From NCBI GenBank assembly GCA_029532625.1, contig JARFXM010000008.1:434001-498000 (forward strand): a DNA stretch of 64,000 nucleotides. The letters are read 5' to 3'. This DNA is from Lomentospora prolificans. Its lineage: Eukaryota; Ascomycota; Sordariomycetes; Microascales; Microascaceae. The notes under the pieces were generated by a model, which did not search any database, had not been told where the DNA came from, and saw nothing but the letters and a program-made list of their open reading frames with translations. Shown here piece after piece: positions 34,973 through 46,566 of the stretch; the first letter of the stretch is position 1; the number at the start of each line of letters is the position of its first letter. Position numbers and translations under genes: made by a program.

Positions 34973-37900
34973 GGCAGGGTTGAGTCCGGGTTTACAATCT
35001 TGCACGACGGTAAGTCAAGTTGGAAAAGAGACAGAGCGACTATGGAGGGGTTGGAGAGTGAAGATTGAAGAAAAAGGGAAAAGAAAGCGTAGCGATGTTG
35101 GCTTACGGAGGGTCGTCAAGTCTTCAAGTACAAAGTAGACCGGCCCTGTTGCCCTGAGAGCTGGATACCAATCGGGAAGTGGACGAACAATCCACAGCGG
35201 GAGCGGCTTGAAAAAAAAAAAAAATTGTGCGCAACGCCGGCGCACCAGGCCGGCTTGCCTCGGGTCGGTTATCGAAAGCATACAGGATTCCCCAGCATTT
35301 CTAGCTCCGATGTCCGTCCGTCGGGACGCCCACCTGTCACCCCAAGCCAACCGCGTGTTTCCGTCATCTTTGTTGAGCGAGGTCAACAGCTACGAGGGCC
35401 GGGATTCTTCCTGCCATTCCTGCTTGACACTTGCGGGGAAGAAGTTGAGGGCGGGGCTGTGAGTCCTTTTAGGACTAGGAAGGGGCTTGTTCGTGTCAAT
35501 TTCGGCAGGAACAAAGGGAAGACTGGTCGCGCTCTAGTCGCTGGCTTTCGCCTTTAGGATGTTGATGGAGGAAATGCTGGACATCACTGGCCAATGCGAT
35601 CTGGGCTACGAGGCGCGAATTGATGTCTGAATCTACGGATATTCCCTGTCTCGGGGTCAATTTGTGGCGTCGCCAAAGGGACGGGCAGTGTCCGCCGTGT
35701 GCAAGACTTCAACGCGCCTGCTCTCTACCTCGGCAGGCTCAGCCAGCATCAATGGGCCTTTTACTTATATGGAGCGGACTGCGCTTGCCTTGAAGGCTGC
35801 CCAACGGTCCATGTCGTTCTCGGCCCTGCCAACAAGAGCAAGGGCAGCCCACAAACGAAGCAACCGACGACGTCGGTGGCGGTTCGAGTCCTTGAGCTCT
35901 TCCGAAACCCAAATTGATAATTCTCAAGAGTTGAGCTTGTTGCTTGCTAACGCCAACTTTGGGGCAGAAGTGCGCGGCTCAACACCTACAAGTTCTCTGC
36001 ATCTCGGGGCCGACCCAAGGACCAGTCGGTCCTGCAAGTAGAGGTGGTTATACATCGCTGGCGTTGCTCAGGAATTTCGCTTCGTGGGAACTTAGGTGTG
36101 TGGAAGATCTCGTGCAATGACCCTATGACACTCTCTACCAGTAATATGAAAGCTGGATTGAAAGCCATCCCTAATTCTGTGCATTCTGGGTCCCGTAGAT
36201 CACAGGCTGGCTGGCGAGTCGCATTCATGGTTGCCAGTCGCGGGCTGGGGCCTCCCCTCTAAAATTGCAATTGCTGGTCTCCTGTCTCTCCTGGCTGGCG
36301 ATAATTAGCTTTATCTCCACTTGCCCGTCCTCTACTCTGTCTGATCAACCCCTTTTAACAGCTCTCAGTGGGCGCGGCACCGAGGGCTAACAGTAGCGTG
36401 AGGGCTTCAATAGTGCACGGCGCATGTATTGTATCACGCCAGAGCTTCCAAGACGCCAATTCCCACCAGACCTTGAGGAAATATCCAAAATAATACCTGA
36501 TCTTCCATCTCAGGTGAAGCTGGACGGAATAGGCCAGCGGGTTGGAGAGGCTCACCTGGAGAGCAGTGCTAAGATCGACGCAGGCAACTATACTCATTCA
36601 AAGCCAGGTATCCTTGGGTACAAGTACTCGTCATGAACTTGAGGGCGACGGAGGCAGCCAACTGTGGGAGGGCGCGACATGGTTGGTAGCGCAGGGTACC
36701 GGCCGCTGTGGAGTACCTAGAATCGCTGACGAGAACAACAGAAACAAATAAAGAGATAGCGTTCTCGAACTTGTAGATACGGTTCACGAGCTAGGGTGCT
36801 ACTGGCCAGCGAGCCGAGTAAGCTAAGGCCAGGTACTGGTGGAGCTGTCTAGGTGGTCTAGGATTGGTACGGCCTAGACTTTCTTGGCATCCAATGCGCG
36901 CTGGAATGACGCTACGAATATTGCCCCCCTCCTGGCCCTGTCAAGGTAGAATTGACCCGTTGTCTCGACGGAGTACGGATATTAGCTTGCTTGTCATCGT
37001 CGACAGCCCCCTCCCTTGAGGATTTCTCCCAATGTCGGTGTTGGTTCTGCTCCGGAGTCCGCTGGCGTCTTGACCTCCTTCGTGCCTCTGTGAGGGGGTC
37101 AGGGACTGAGGGAAGGGGCCCGGGGGAATAAAGTCATAGGTCCTTCGAAAATCGCATGGCTCGATTTGGATTTAGCTCACCTAGATTCGCCATGAACTGA
37201 GCATCAAGTGACGACTGTTGTGATATACTTTCTCTTCTTTCCATTTTGCTTCCCCTTAATACCCAGAACGTCATATTTGACAGTGGATCCGACCACTGGC
37301 TGATGAAGGTACTGTAATTAAGAGCACCAAACGGGATTGTCAGAGAGGTACATTGATGCACAATAATTAGCTCGTCCTCTTTTGTAGTTAGTGCAGGACC
37401 CTAGCAAAATTCGCCTAATCCCAGGCTTCCGCTCAATGCGATCCTCGGTTGGGATACTCCACTGGTACTTGGGGATGTGTACCCTTTCCGTGCGTGCTGG
37501 ACCCAGCCTTTTGGTGCAGTGGTGCCAGCTTCAAATGTTCCCAACCCTGGTCCAGTGGATTTGAACGTCCTGAGCGTTCCCGCAGTTGATTTTCGCGCAC
37601 TGCAACACTGCACAAGCCCCCTCGATCCGGAGGACCCGGCGCCAAAAGGAAAAAAAATTTCCCTTCAAACTCCTATCCATGATATGGATCGCCGCTCACG
37701 CCAACCTGACTTGTACCTCCTTTCACCCGCCTCTATTTTTCTTTGTTCTTTTTTCTTCCTTATTTTTATTTCCTATTTGCCTTGGGAGTTTATTCACCTA
37801 GTTTTTGCTCTCGGTTGCCTTTTATCTCCAGCCTCGCCTGTCCCTCCTTAGACTCGGCTCAGATAATGCAATTGGGCTCGCAACTAACCCGCAGTTTATG

Positions 37901-38771
37901 AGCTACGAGGTAGCTGCCTCAGCCATCAACCTCCCCACCCTGCGAGGATCTGAACAGCTTCAAGATATCTCTTACCAACACCACTGGCCCACGAGAATCG
38001 CGGAAAACTCCTATCTGTTTTTGATAGCAAAGTAAACCCTCGAACGTCGTCGTACGCGCTATTGCATCTCTTGTTGTCGACTTGCTGTTTCTTAATACAC
38101 CGCCGCGTCTTGCGACTTGCTGCATGTTCGTGATCTATCGCCGACAAGCTCGAGTCCTTCTTTAACTCGTGACCTAATCGATCTCCGCGGGAATTTTACG
38201 ATTCTTTACCGATCTCGGGTCGTGTAAGTTTTTATCCGGTCGTTCCGCAGCTATCTTTATCTCTCTATCCTGTCGAGTGGCTACCCGCACCCGTCGACCC
38301 CATCGTCCCTCTGCAAACCCGGATCTGGCGTGGCACGCAGCAACATGCTTGTGCAACCTCTTGATTGCAGTTGCGACTGTGCTCCCGTGGCTGTCAGAAG
38401 CCAGTCCTTCTCCTGCCAGGACCTTTCTGCTCGGCTCGCCTCACGTCCTCCATCGGTCCTGCATCTACCTAGACCATCTACATCACCCGTGTACTTTACC
38501 CTCCATACCGCAGATTGCGCAATGCTTAGCCACTCTGTCCCGTCCCGACCTTGACTATGGCCCCTAATCTATTTTTTCATGTTGCCTGATATCTTGCTAA
38601 CTCGCGCTCTTTCGACAGCGTAACTCGGCTATTACTTTTACTTGCCTCAACGTTCAATCCTCTTGCCTTGCACTCTTGGCTGACAGTCCCCACATTGCCG
38701 CCGCGCCCTCGGGATAGGCATTGACGTGTTCAACCTCCGCCTCTAAATCCGCGCGGTCCCATTCAGTAGAC
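34973..38771. other. Intergenic between AACS and LCB2 (divergent), with LCB2 leader
   Basis: About 3.8 kb without a recognisable gene. The two genes diverge from it, so both promoters lie here. From about 37.6 kb to the LCB2 start the sequence is CT-rich and is probably promoter and 5' leader. GGCTGGCTGGCG is at 36205-36216 and an A13 run is near 35211-35223. Short open frames at 35.6-36.8 kb look like chance. Confidence 0.45.
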
Positions 38772-40772
38772 ATGCCCCGGAAACTTCAAAACTTATTCTC
38801 TAACTCCAACATGCCGTCGTCCTCAAATCGTTCCGGCGAAAGACGACCATCATCTTCCAGGGGGAACCGCCTGAGCAATCTCTTCGCCAACTCCAAGGGC
38901 AAGGACCAGAACTTGCCCCAGCAGACTTTGCTCGCCATGCAACAACAACAACAGCAGCAGCAGCAGAGTCAGGCCGCTGGCGCCACCCAGGTTCCGGCTA
39001 TCTCCATAACTTCCGCACATGGCGACGAGCACGCTGCCGGGCAACCAGAGCCCCTCGTTTCCTCCAACCCTGATGAGCACCAGTCTAAGCTGGACGCTCA
39101 GTTCGGCCCCCTAACCCATCCAAGCCACCTATACGTGAGCAAGCACCATGGGGAGCCTCTTGAGCCCCCCATTATTGATGAGCCGGCTTACTACTACGTC
39201 CTCACCACCTACATCAGCTATCTTCTTCTCATCGCTTTTGGCCATGCGCGCGACTTCTTTGGGAAGCGCTTTGGCGACCCAAAGATGTACCGCGCTCTCA
39301 AGTCCCAAAACGGCTACGCCCCCCTCAATGACGACTTTGATAACTTCTACGTCCGCCGTCTGAAGAGGCGCATCGACGATTCCTTCGCCCGTCCTACCAC
39401 TGGTGTTCCCGGCCGTTTCATCACCCTCATGGACCGAAAGTCTACCGATTTCAACTGCTCCTACCAGTTGACCGGTACCTTTACCCAGACTCTGAACATG
39501 AGCTCTTATAATTATCTTGGTTTCGCACAGTCCGAGGGTCCCTGCGCCGATGCCGTCGAGGAGTGTGTCAAGACTTACGGGCTCAGCGTCTGCAGCCCCC
39601 GCGCTGATGCTGGCACGAGCGACCTCGCCATAGAGGTCGAGAACGAGATTGCCGCATTTGTCGGCAAGCCCGCTTCCATGGTCTTCTCTATGGGTTTCGT
39701 CACCAACGCCACGGCGTTCCCTGCGCTCGTGTCCAAGGGTTCTCTCATCATCTCTGACGAGCTCAATCACGCCTCGATCCGAATTGGCGCCCGAATCTCT
39801 GGTGCCGTCATCCGATCGTTCAAGCATAACGACATGAAGCACCTCGAGAAAGTCCTTCGGGAGGCTATTTCGCAGGGTCAGCCCCGAACCCACCGTCCTT
39901 GGAAGAAGATCCTTGTCGCAGTTGAAGGACTGTACTCAATGGAGGGAACTATGTGCGACCTTCCCGGCCTTCTGGCGCTCAAGAAGAAGTACAAGTTTTA
40001 CCTATTCATCGATGAGGCCCACAGCATTGGTGCCCTAGGGCCTCGAGGCCGTGGCGTATGTGATTACTTCGGGATAGATCCCGCTGAAGTCGATATCCTC
40101 ATGGGTACTTTGACCAAGTCTTTCGGTGCCAACGGTGGTTATGTGGCGGCCGAGAAACACATCATCGAAAAGTTGCGAGGAACCAATGCTGCCAATCGCC
40201 TCGCCGAATCCCCCACTCCCGCCGTCCTCATGCAAATTCTGGCGTCTCTCAAGCTCATCACGGGTGAACTCTGCCCGGGTCAAGGGGAGGAGCGTCTCCA
40301 ACGCATTGCTTTCAACTCGCGGTATCTCCGACTCGGTCTCAAGCGTCTGGGCTTCATAGTTTACGGCCATGACGACTCCCCCATCATTCCAATCGTCCTC
40401 TACCACCCCGGAAAGATGTCAGCCTTCAGCCACGAAATGCTCTCGCGCAAGATATCGGTTGTCGTCGTCGGCTACCCCGCCACACCTCTGATAAGCTCTC
40501 GGGCGCGATTCTGCGTCTCAGCCGCTCACAACAAGGAGGACATGGACCGTCTCCTCGCAGCCTGCGACGAGGTCGGCGATATTCTCCAGCTCAAGTACTC
40601 GACTGGTGCTGCTGGAGGCGCGGAGCCTCTCCCCGAAGGTGTTACGAAGGAAAACGAAAAGGAGTGGCGCAAGGCCAACGGTCTTGACAAAGCCCCCATC
40701 AAGCCCCCCAGGTGGAAGTTGGAGGACGTCATTGCGCGCGGTGCTGAGGACGCCAAGCTACCCCTGCGATAG
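38772..40772 (+). CDS. LCB2: Serine palmitoyltransferase catalytic subunit Lcb2 (666 aa, one exon)
   Basis: Single uninterrupted frame. The start ATG gives MPRKLQNLFSNSNM. The N-terminal 110 residues are low-complexity with nine Gln at 57-65. A membrane-associated helix sits at about 139-165 (YYYVLTTYISYLLLIAFGHA). The pyridoxal-phosphate fold of the alpha-oxoamine synthase family follows, with MSSYNYLGFAQSEGPC, the Asp-rich FIDEAHSIGALGPRGRG and the cofactor lysine K449 in GTLTKSFGANGGY. That lysine marks it as the catalytic Lcb2 rather than the Lcb1 partner. The complex in the endoplasmic reticulum condenses serine with palmitoyl-CoA to 3-ketodihydrosphingosine, the first step of sphingolipid synthesis. 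The C-terminus ends DAKLPLR. The protein is longer than yeast Lcb2 (561 aa) because of the N-terminal extension. The call is secure. Confidence 0.97.
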   Translation: MPRKLQNLFSNSNMPSSSNRSGERRPSSSRGNRLSNLFANSKGKDQNLPQQTLLAMQQQQQQQQQSQAAGATQVPAISITSAHGDEHAAGQPEPLVSSNPDEHQSKLDAQFGPLTHPSHLYVSKHHGEPLEPPIIDEPAYYYVLTTYISYLLLIAFGHARDFFGKRFGDPKMYRALKSQNGYAPLNDDFDNFYVRRLKRRIDDSFARPTTGVPGRFITLMDRKSTDFNCSYQLTGTFTQTLNMSSYNYLGFAQSEGPCADAVEECVKTYGLSVCSPRADAGTSDLAIEVENEIAAFVGKPASMVFSMGFVTNATAFPALVSKGSLIISDELNHASIRIGARISGAVIRSFKHNDMKHLEKVLREAISQGQPRTHRPWKKILVAVEGLYSMEGTMCDLPGLLALKKKYKFYLFIDEAHSIGALGPRGRGVCDYFGIDPAEVDILMGTLTKSFGANGGYVAAEKHIIEKLRGTNAANRLAESPTPAVLMQILASLKLITGELCPGQGEERLQRIAFNSRYLRLGLKRLGFIVYGHDDSPIIPIVLYHPGKMSAFSHEMLSRKISVVVVGYPATPLISSRARFCVSAAHNKEDMDRLLAACDEVGDILQLKYSTGAAGGAEPLPEGVTKENEKEWRKANGLDKAPIKPPRWKLEDVIARGAEDAKLPLR

Positions 40773-41734
40773 AAGCCCACTCGAGCTTGGCCAGATTGCT
40801 AACCTCGGCCTGGTGGGGAGGTGTTGTTGATCGCTTTCCTTGTCCTTTTCTTGCGTCGTTGTTTACCTATACCCCCTAAGGATAATGAGAGCTTTACAGT
40901 GGAGCTAGTTGTTGGGAAACTCAAGGCATTTGTTGGTTCGGCGTCGTTAATAGGCCTTATACACTATCGTTTACACACACACACACACCCACAAAGACAC
41001 ATACACCTGATAGACCAGTTTGTGTTGGCGTCCTCAGGGACAAGGATATGGTTGATCAGGGTTCGACCCTCGTTTAGACTCTTCGATTCTCCACTGGCCC
41101 TTTCCGAAGCCTCGCGCTTCGCATCCCCGCCGCGCGTTAAGCGTCGTGAGATGAGACGGGCTTCAAGAGCAGGCTTGGGACTGACCTGTTCCTCTTTTTT
41201 TTCCCCGTTCACCTACCACTTGTTGCAAACCCTCTACGCATTTATTTCCTTCCTTTTTCGTTCGCAATTTCTTACTTTTTGAGCCTAGCATGGTATTGTA
41301 GTGTACCGGAGTTAATGGGAAAGGCAAACCCGTGGGACGGGGATTGGTGCGTGGTATGTATGTCCTGAGATGAGAGCAAGATGAAGAAAGAGTCTGTGGC
41401 ATGGCAGTAATACCAGGCCTGAAACGAGGTCTGCGGAACAAACAAGAACATAAACCCTGTGGTCACTAAATATATCAATATATATAATACTCCAATATGT
41501 CTTACATTTCCATCTTTATTTTCCATGCGTCCTTTGGTATGTCCCCCGCATGGGGGGAGGGACTGGGGGAATTCTGGCTGGCCTTCCAGTGTCTTGCAGA
41601 GCCGGCGTCTCTGTCGAATGAATCCTCACGACAAGCCGGAAAGCAAGATGCGCGAGCAACAGGTCAAAAAGTTCGAGAAGGGCGCCGCAAATGACCAGAA
41701 CAAGACTCAAAGAGCATTCTAACTGCATTTGCAC
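40773..41734. other. 3' flank of LCB2
   Basis: Probably 3' untranslated and intergenic sequence. It contains a short CA repeat at 40972-40988. The GGTTCGACCC at about 41058 resembles a tRNA T loop but has no matching arms. No gene seen. Confidence 0.5.
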
Positions 41735-41753
41735 AAAAAAAAAGACCAAAAAA
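41735..41753 (-). terminator. Pol III terminator of tRNA-Ser
   Basis: Read on the minus strand, T6 (41748-41753) and then T9 (41735-41743) follow the 3' end of the tRNA gene by about ten bases, the usual RNA polymerase III stop signal. Confidence 0.75.
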
Positions 41754-41762
41754 GAAAGTTCT

Positions 41763-41844
41763 CGACGCAGGCCCGATTCGAACGGACGCCTCCTAAGAGA
41801 TGAGATTTCGAGTCTCACGCATTAGACCACTCTGCCACTGCGCC
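41763..41844 (-). tRNA. tRNA-Ser (anticodon CGA)
   Basis: An 82-nt type II tRNA on the minus strand. The acceptor GGCGCAG pairs with CTGCGTC and the discriminator is G. The anticodon stem-loop TGAGACTCGAAATCTCA has CGA at the anticodon. A long variable arm (around CTCTTAGGAGG) follows, as expected for serine tRNAs. The T arm is GTCCG-TTCGAAT-CGGGC. No intron. CGA decodes UCG. Confidence 0.96.
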
Positions 41845-44800
41845 CGGTAGATATTAGTCATACATCGACAAGGACTATAAGAAGCCACGATGGGGTGCGA
41901 TGTACGGATAGAACGGATAGACGATATGGAGCTGGCACGCTGGAAGGCAAACAAAAAAATGGGTATAAAAGTTGCCTGGAGCGCAGTCTTGGGGGTCGAT
42001 ATGAGGTTGTTCATTGCTTGATGCCCAGATCTGCTTCGCAGGTGGCCCTCATTCGGGAGACCATCTCAAGAGATCACTATCTCCAAATGCACGAAGAGGA
42101 CGGCCAACATCGAGCAGACCCGGCATTCTACTTTGAAATTCAACTGATCCGACAGAGGAAGAGATACTTTTCTTTTCCCTATTATAATTTATTTTTTGTA
42201 AAATTTTGCTCCTCGCTATTGTTTAAATTGTGGAAGCTTATGGTAAGCAAAACTGATTGCGTCGAAGTTCCCTCTATAATTCAATAAGGGCGCATGTCCA
42301 ATTCATTGGACGTCTCCCGCGTGTCTTGGCCAGCAGTCAAATGTGGAGGAGATACTCCTGAAGCCAGGCGCGCTATTTCGTGTTTGGGGAACTATGTGAC
42401 ACGGGGATTTTACTCTGAAGAGGATATTAAGGCTGTTGCGATGGATGGCCTTGAACAGAACGGGGATCTGGCACCGAGAAACCTGAAACACCAAGCAAAG
42501 GAGGCGAGCTCTTCACACCCAGGGGAGGTCAACACGAGTGCCTGGTGGGGGGCTGCGAGGTGGTATCCGACCCAAAAGGCGCTCCTTGGCTTGTAACAGA
42601 AGGTTCGATACGGCCAAGGAGAGAATAATTGTGGCCCCCTTCTTGCACCTCGAGGAGCCGGAAGTGCGTTTTCGTGTAGATTGGGAAAATGGGGAGGGGC
42701 CGAAGTGGGACAAGGTCTCCGACAAGGCTGGGTCACAGGCGGACTGGCTTATACGAAGAAGGGAAATCTCAAAACAAAAAAAGAACCAAAAAAAAGCGAC
42801 GATGGGTTCGTATACACTCACTCGCTAGTTTCTTCCGTCGGCAGGTCTTCTTCTTTGCAGACCGTGGACCCTTAACTTTATCTGCTTCAATGGACGTTCT
42901 CGAGTTTGATTCGTTCCCACCGACCGTCCTTGACCAACCCCCAATAGGAACCTCATATCCGGGGCGCAGAAAGCAACGGGGCGTGTTTCTGATGGAGAGA
43001 GGCCAAATATAAGCAAGCTAGGCTCGAACAAGTGGTCGGTCAAAGGTAAAGGGCATGACACCGATCTCAAGATGGGGATGGTTTCTAAGGGGCTTGTCTT
43101 TTGATTCGAAGCATCGTGGGGTGTAGTGTCTGAGGAGAAGGCAAGACGATTGGAGAACATATTGAAGTGTCTCAAGTAGGAGGATTCCCCATTCACCAAG
43201 GGACGAGCCAACTATTCATCCCGGGTTTTTCTTTTCGAATATGATTGATATTCAATCTTCTCTGATCCTTTGAGTTATCTTTGCCTCATTATCAGACGTT
43301 ACGGCCCCTGCAGGGGAGCGGGAATCACCGATAATGTTTTCTATATTTCGACTGTCTCGGCTTATACAGAGGTAGAGTTGCCAGGCCAGACTAGGGCCGA
43401 GTAAAGGGCCGTCCGAGGGACTTGGTCAAGACTGGGCAAGGGGATCAGTCGCTGTCCAACAGTTCATCGGCTGTGGAAAGCTCCGGGCCGGGGATCTTGG
43501 GGGGCGTGTGCACTCATGTTTCGTGGGGTCAATTAGAAATACTTTGTGGGCCAACGCTCCCTGTGCACATCATAGATCGATCCATTATCGCGATGAGAAC
43601 GGACGAAAGAAGAAAGGATGTGTGAGTGCATATTCAAAAAGAGGCCGGGCAGTTTTGGGTTCCCGCTCGGTGAATTTCTGGGGCTTCGACCGTATCACTC
43701 TGTTGCCAAGTATAAAAGTATTCTTGGGGTCGATCAGGGAGCGATGAACGCGCAATGTTCCTCCGTGGAGAATCCAGCCCTTCTTTGGGGGATAAAAAAA
43801 AAGTAGCACCCGAGAAAGAAAAGGCAATAATAGAAGGATTGGTAGAGCTGGCTGGCTGGCGAGGGGAGGGAATGAACTAGTCCTGGTGCTGGCTAAGCGC
43901 CGCTTGCTTCATGGGGGCAGAGCCAGCTGTCCAATGGAGAATGCCCAACTATCTCGAGGACAGGGAAGTCTCGGGAGCGGTCTTGCATATGGGCTTCGTC
44001 AGGAAAACGAAAGAGAGAGCTGTTTCTAATTTTGGGGCGTTTTTGTGGCTCCCTCCTACGTGGACATAGGGCCAGTCAAATATGTGATGCTACCCGCCTT
44101 GCGGCGAGCTGCAGAGGACAGTTGGTGTCGGGGATTGAAGCTTCTTGTTCAAGGTGCTGGTGTTGGTAAGGTTCTGTTTGTGGATGTGGCAGTGTAGGAT
44201 CACAGCTCAGATCATGGCATGGCATGCGGATGCAGTGCACAACTAATGCACGGAGCAATGGTTCAGTCTTCCCCACAGGCTGTTGTTGCCTTGGATTTCT
44301 GTCTTAGTGAGCAGATTATGTAGGATCGATTGATGTCTTTTTACGGACACTTACAACAAAGAGACACTGTGAGTCGGCGTGGCATCGCGGGGGCCTCCAG
44401 CAGACCATACAATGGTCTACCAGCGCTGTCTATCCAACTACAAGGCCGCTAAACCCGCCTGGCAGTCCCTGGGCTTTAGGTTGGCGGCGAAAGAAAGAAG
44501 AATTAAGCGAGCGGCTCCGACGTCTGCGGTTGAGTGGCTAGTTTCTCCATGGCCACCCAAGCATGACCAACCCAGGCCAGGACGGTGCTCTGCATCCTGT
44601 TTGGTATTCCTCGGCCTGGGGCTAATTATACAACATTTGACCAGGTGCTTTTTCTGCAGGAGTCTGAACGGGACACAGACTAGCAATGTTGCACGGTACC
44701 TTTCCCGGCCCGTCACTGGCCCCGCAGTGGCCCAATGGAAAATCCCCATCCGCTGGCTGTCGGAGTACGAAGGTAGTCACGAATAGATGACAAGAGGTAT

Positions 44801-46566
44801 CGCTTTGTATATTACTTGTTCGTGGGTTGGTGGGTTGGGCTCCGAGGCTGGCCACCGGCGATGCAACGAGATGCTGCTACAGTGCATGCAGCAACGCGGT
44901 ATTGCTTGCTGGGCTGTTATTACCTGTGCCTCAAGCGTTCTTGATGTTCCCGGCTTCCATCCGCTTCAGGTGCGGTTCACCATGCTGGATACAGTACGCA
45001 TAGCCAGCAGAGCCAGCGAGGCAGTCGGGTTAAGCCAAGCCATGGGGTGGTCTGAACCTGTCGCCTCGCCTCGCCCTCACTCTGGGGTCCGAGGTGAGTA
45101 GAAGGAGATAAAATCATAAGGGGTCTCCTATCCTACGATTCGCGTACCACTGGAGCCCAAGAAATAAGCCAGCAGCACAGGCGCCGAGTTTCCCGCTGGC
45201 TGGCTGGCTGCTCCCTGCTTCCGGCTCCTGAGAAGCCTGGCGGCCCCCCTTGCGTGTCCACTCACCCTTCCGTCCCTCCCTTTCCCTGACTCGGGTTGGC
45301 ATTGGCCTGGCGTTGGAGGGTTTCTGGCTTGTTCCCCGTGCCCCGTGCTCTACCCGCGAGGTACTTGGCACCAGCCTGCTTGCGCCAGCGTGTTATTACG
45401 AAGTAAATACTTGTGAGCTACTTGTGGAGCAAGGCAGGTGCATTTCAGCGCGCAAGGTACCAAGACCCAACCATTCTCCCCACCACACAAGGGACTTGCC
45501 TGGAGGTACATGCGGAAAGTCCCAGGACATCACCATGACCGTGCTCTGCGAGATTAGTTACTGTAGCATCGTACCGGATTTCGCCTTTTACATACAGTAC
45601 GAATACTCGGCTCGGCTTTTCGTCCCTCCCCTTGTCTCTTGTCACTCCCTTTTCGAGATTTCCCCCCAGTCAACCTTATCACGCCTGCTTTGTCCTTCAA
45701 CGTCTCTGCTCTCCTCGTACTGCCAGCTAGCAACGTAGTGTGTACTGATGCTTGCTTGGGTCAGTGAAGCTTTTCCAAAAGAGCGGTTTTCTCTATTATT
45801 ATCTCGCACCTCTTCGAGTCTGAAAAGAGAGCGAGGCCTTCTGGATCAAACTCATCCAGCAAGCACAACGAGCCCACGAATTTCGAGAGTCCCGTTTCTC
45901 CCGCCCGTAAGGAAAGGAGAAGACGGGCAATAACCTGGCGAAGCGGCAATCGTCAAATGCTCTCTGCCTACATCTGGCCTTATCCTTTTTTATTTCTCCG
46001 CCAGGCCTTACCACGCACTGGCTCTACCCTCCCAAGCTGGCACTTGTCGCTCGCCGCACTTTCCTCTGACACTACGCTGCGCTGCACCAAGCAACCAGCT
46101 GGCCAGCCCTTGTCTGCCTTTCAACTTCAAGTCCCCTTCCCTTCTTCCAATTGCCCCCCCCTGACCTACATTGCAGCCTCCCTCATCCTGGCAATCCAAT
46201 CCTGCTCCCCCTCTTCCCTCTTTGCTGAGCATCATCCTTTCCGATCGGGCAGACAAGTTTTATCTCATCCTCCATTTTTCTCACACTCGCCCGAGACAAC
46301 GGGGAGAGACTCACTAACTCTTTTCGTCCCCTCCTGATTTCGTGATCCGGGCGCCCCTCTCTTATCCCTGCGCCTGCTCTAGCCTTAGCGCTGTCTGTCA
46401 CTTAATTCGGGCCTGAGACATCGTTATCCCAAAACCCATCTCCGCCTAGCCTTAACCTTGGACCTCGTCCTCCCTCCCCGCCTCTGCCGCCATCCCTCAC
46501 CTCCATCCGCTGCCTCTCCGTCTGCGAATTTTCTTCTATGCCAGGCCGCCCTTCTAGACAGACACG
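41845..46566. other. Gene-poor interval between tRNA-Ser and STE50
   Basis: About 4.7 kb without a recognisable gene. GCTGGCTGGCTGGC clusters are at 43847-43860 and 45195-45210. From about 45.6 kb to the STE50 start the sequence becomes CT-rich and is probably the STE50 promoter and leader. Open frames reach 162 codons but show no family features and overlap on both strands. Confidence 0.45.

Noticed and set aside
35870..35905. GGTTCGAGTCC as a tRNA T arm
   Set aside because: Only two of the five stem pairs form, and no acceptor stem is found.
39129..39893. A 254-codon open frame on the minus strand
   Set aside because: Antisense shadow of the LCB2 gene; no family features of its own.
41050..41080. 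GGTTCGACCC downstream of LCB2 as a second tRNA
   Set aside because: The flanking bases do not pair into a T stem, and no D or anticodon arm precedes it.
45250..45738. 162-codon plus-strand open frame upstream of STE50
   Set aside because: Falls in the CT-rich promoter region of STE50, has no family features and resembles other chance frames.
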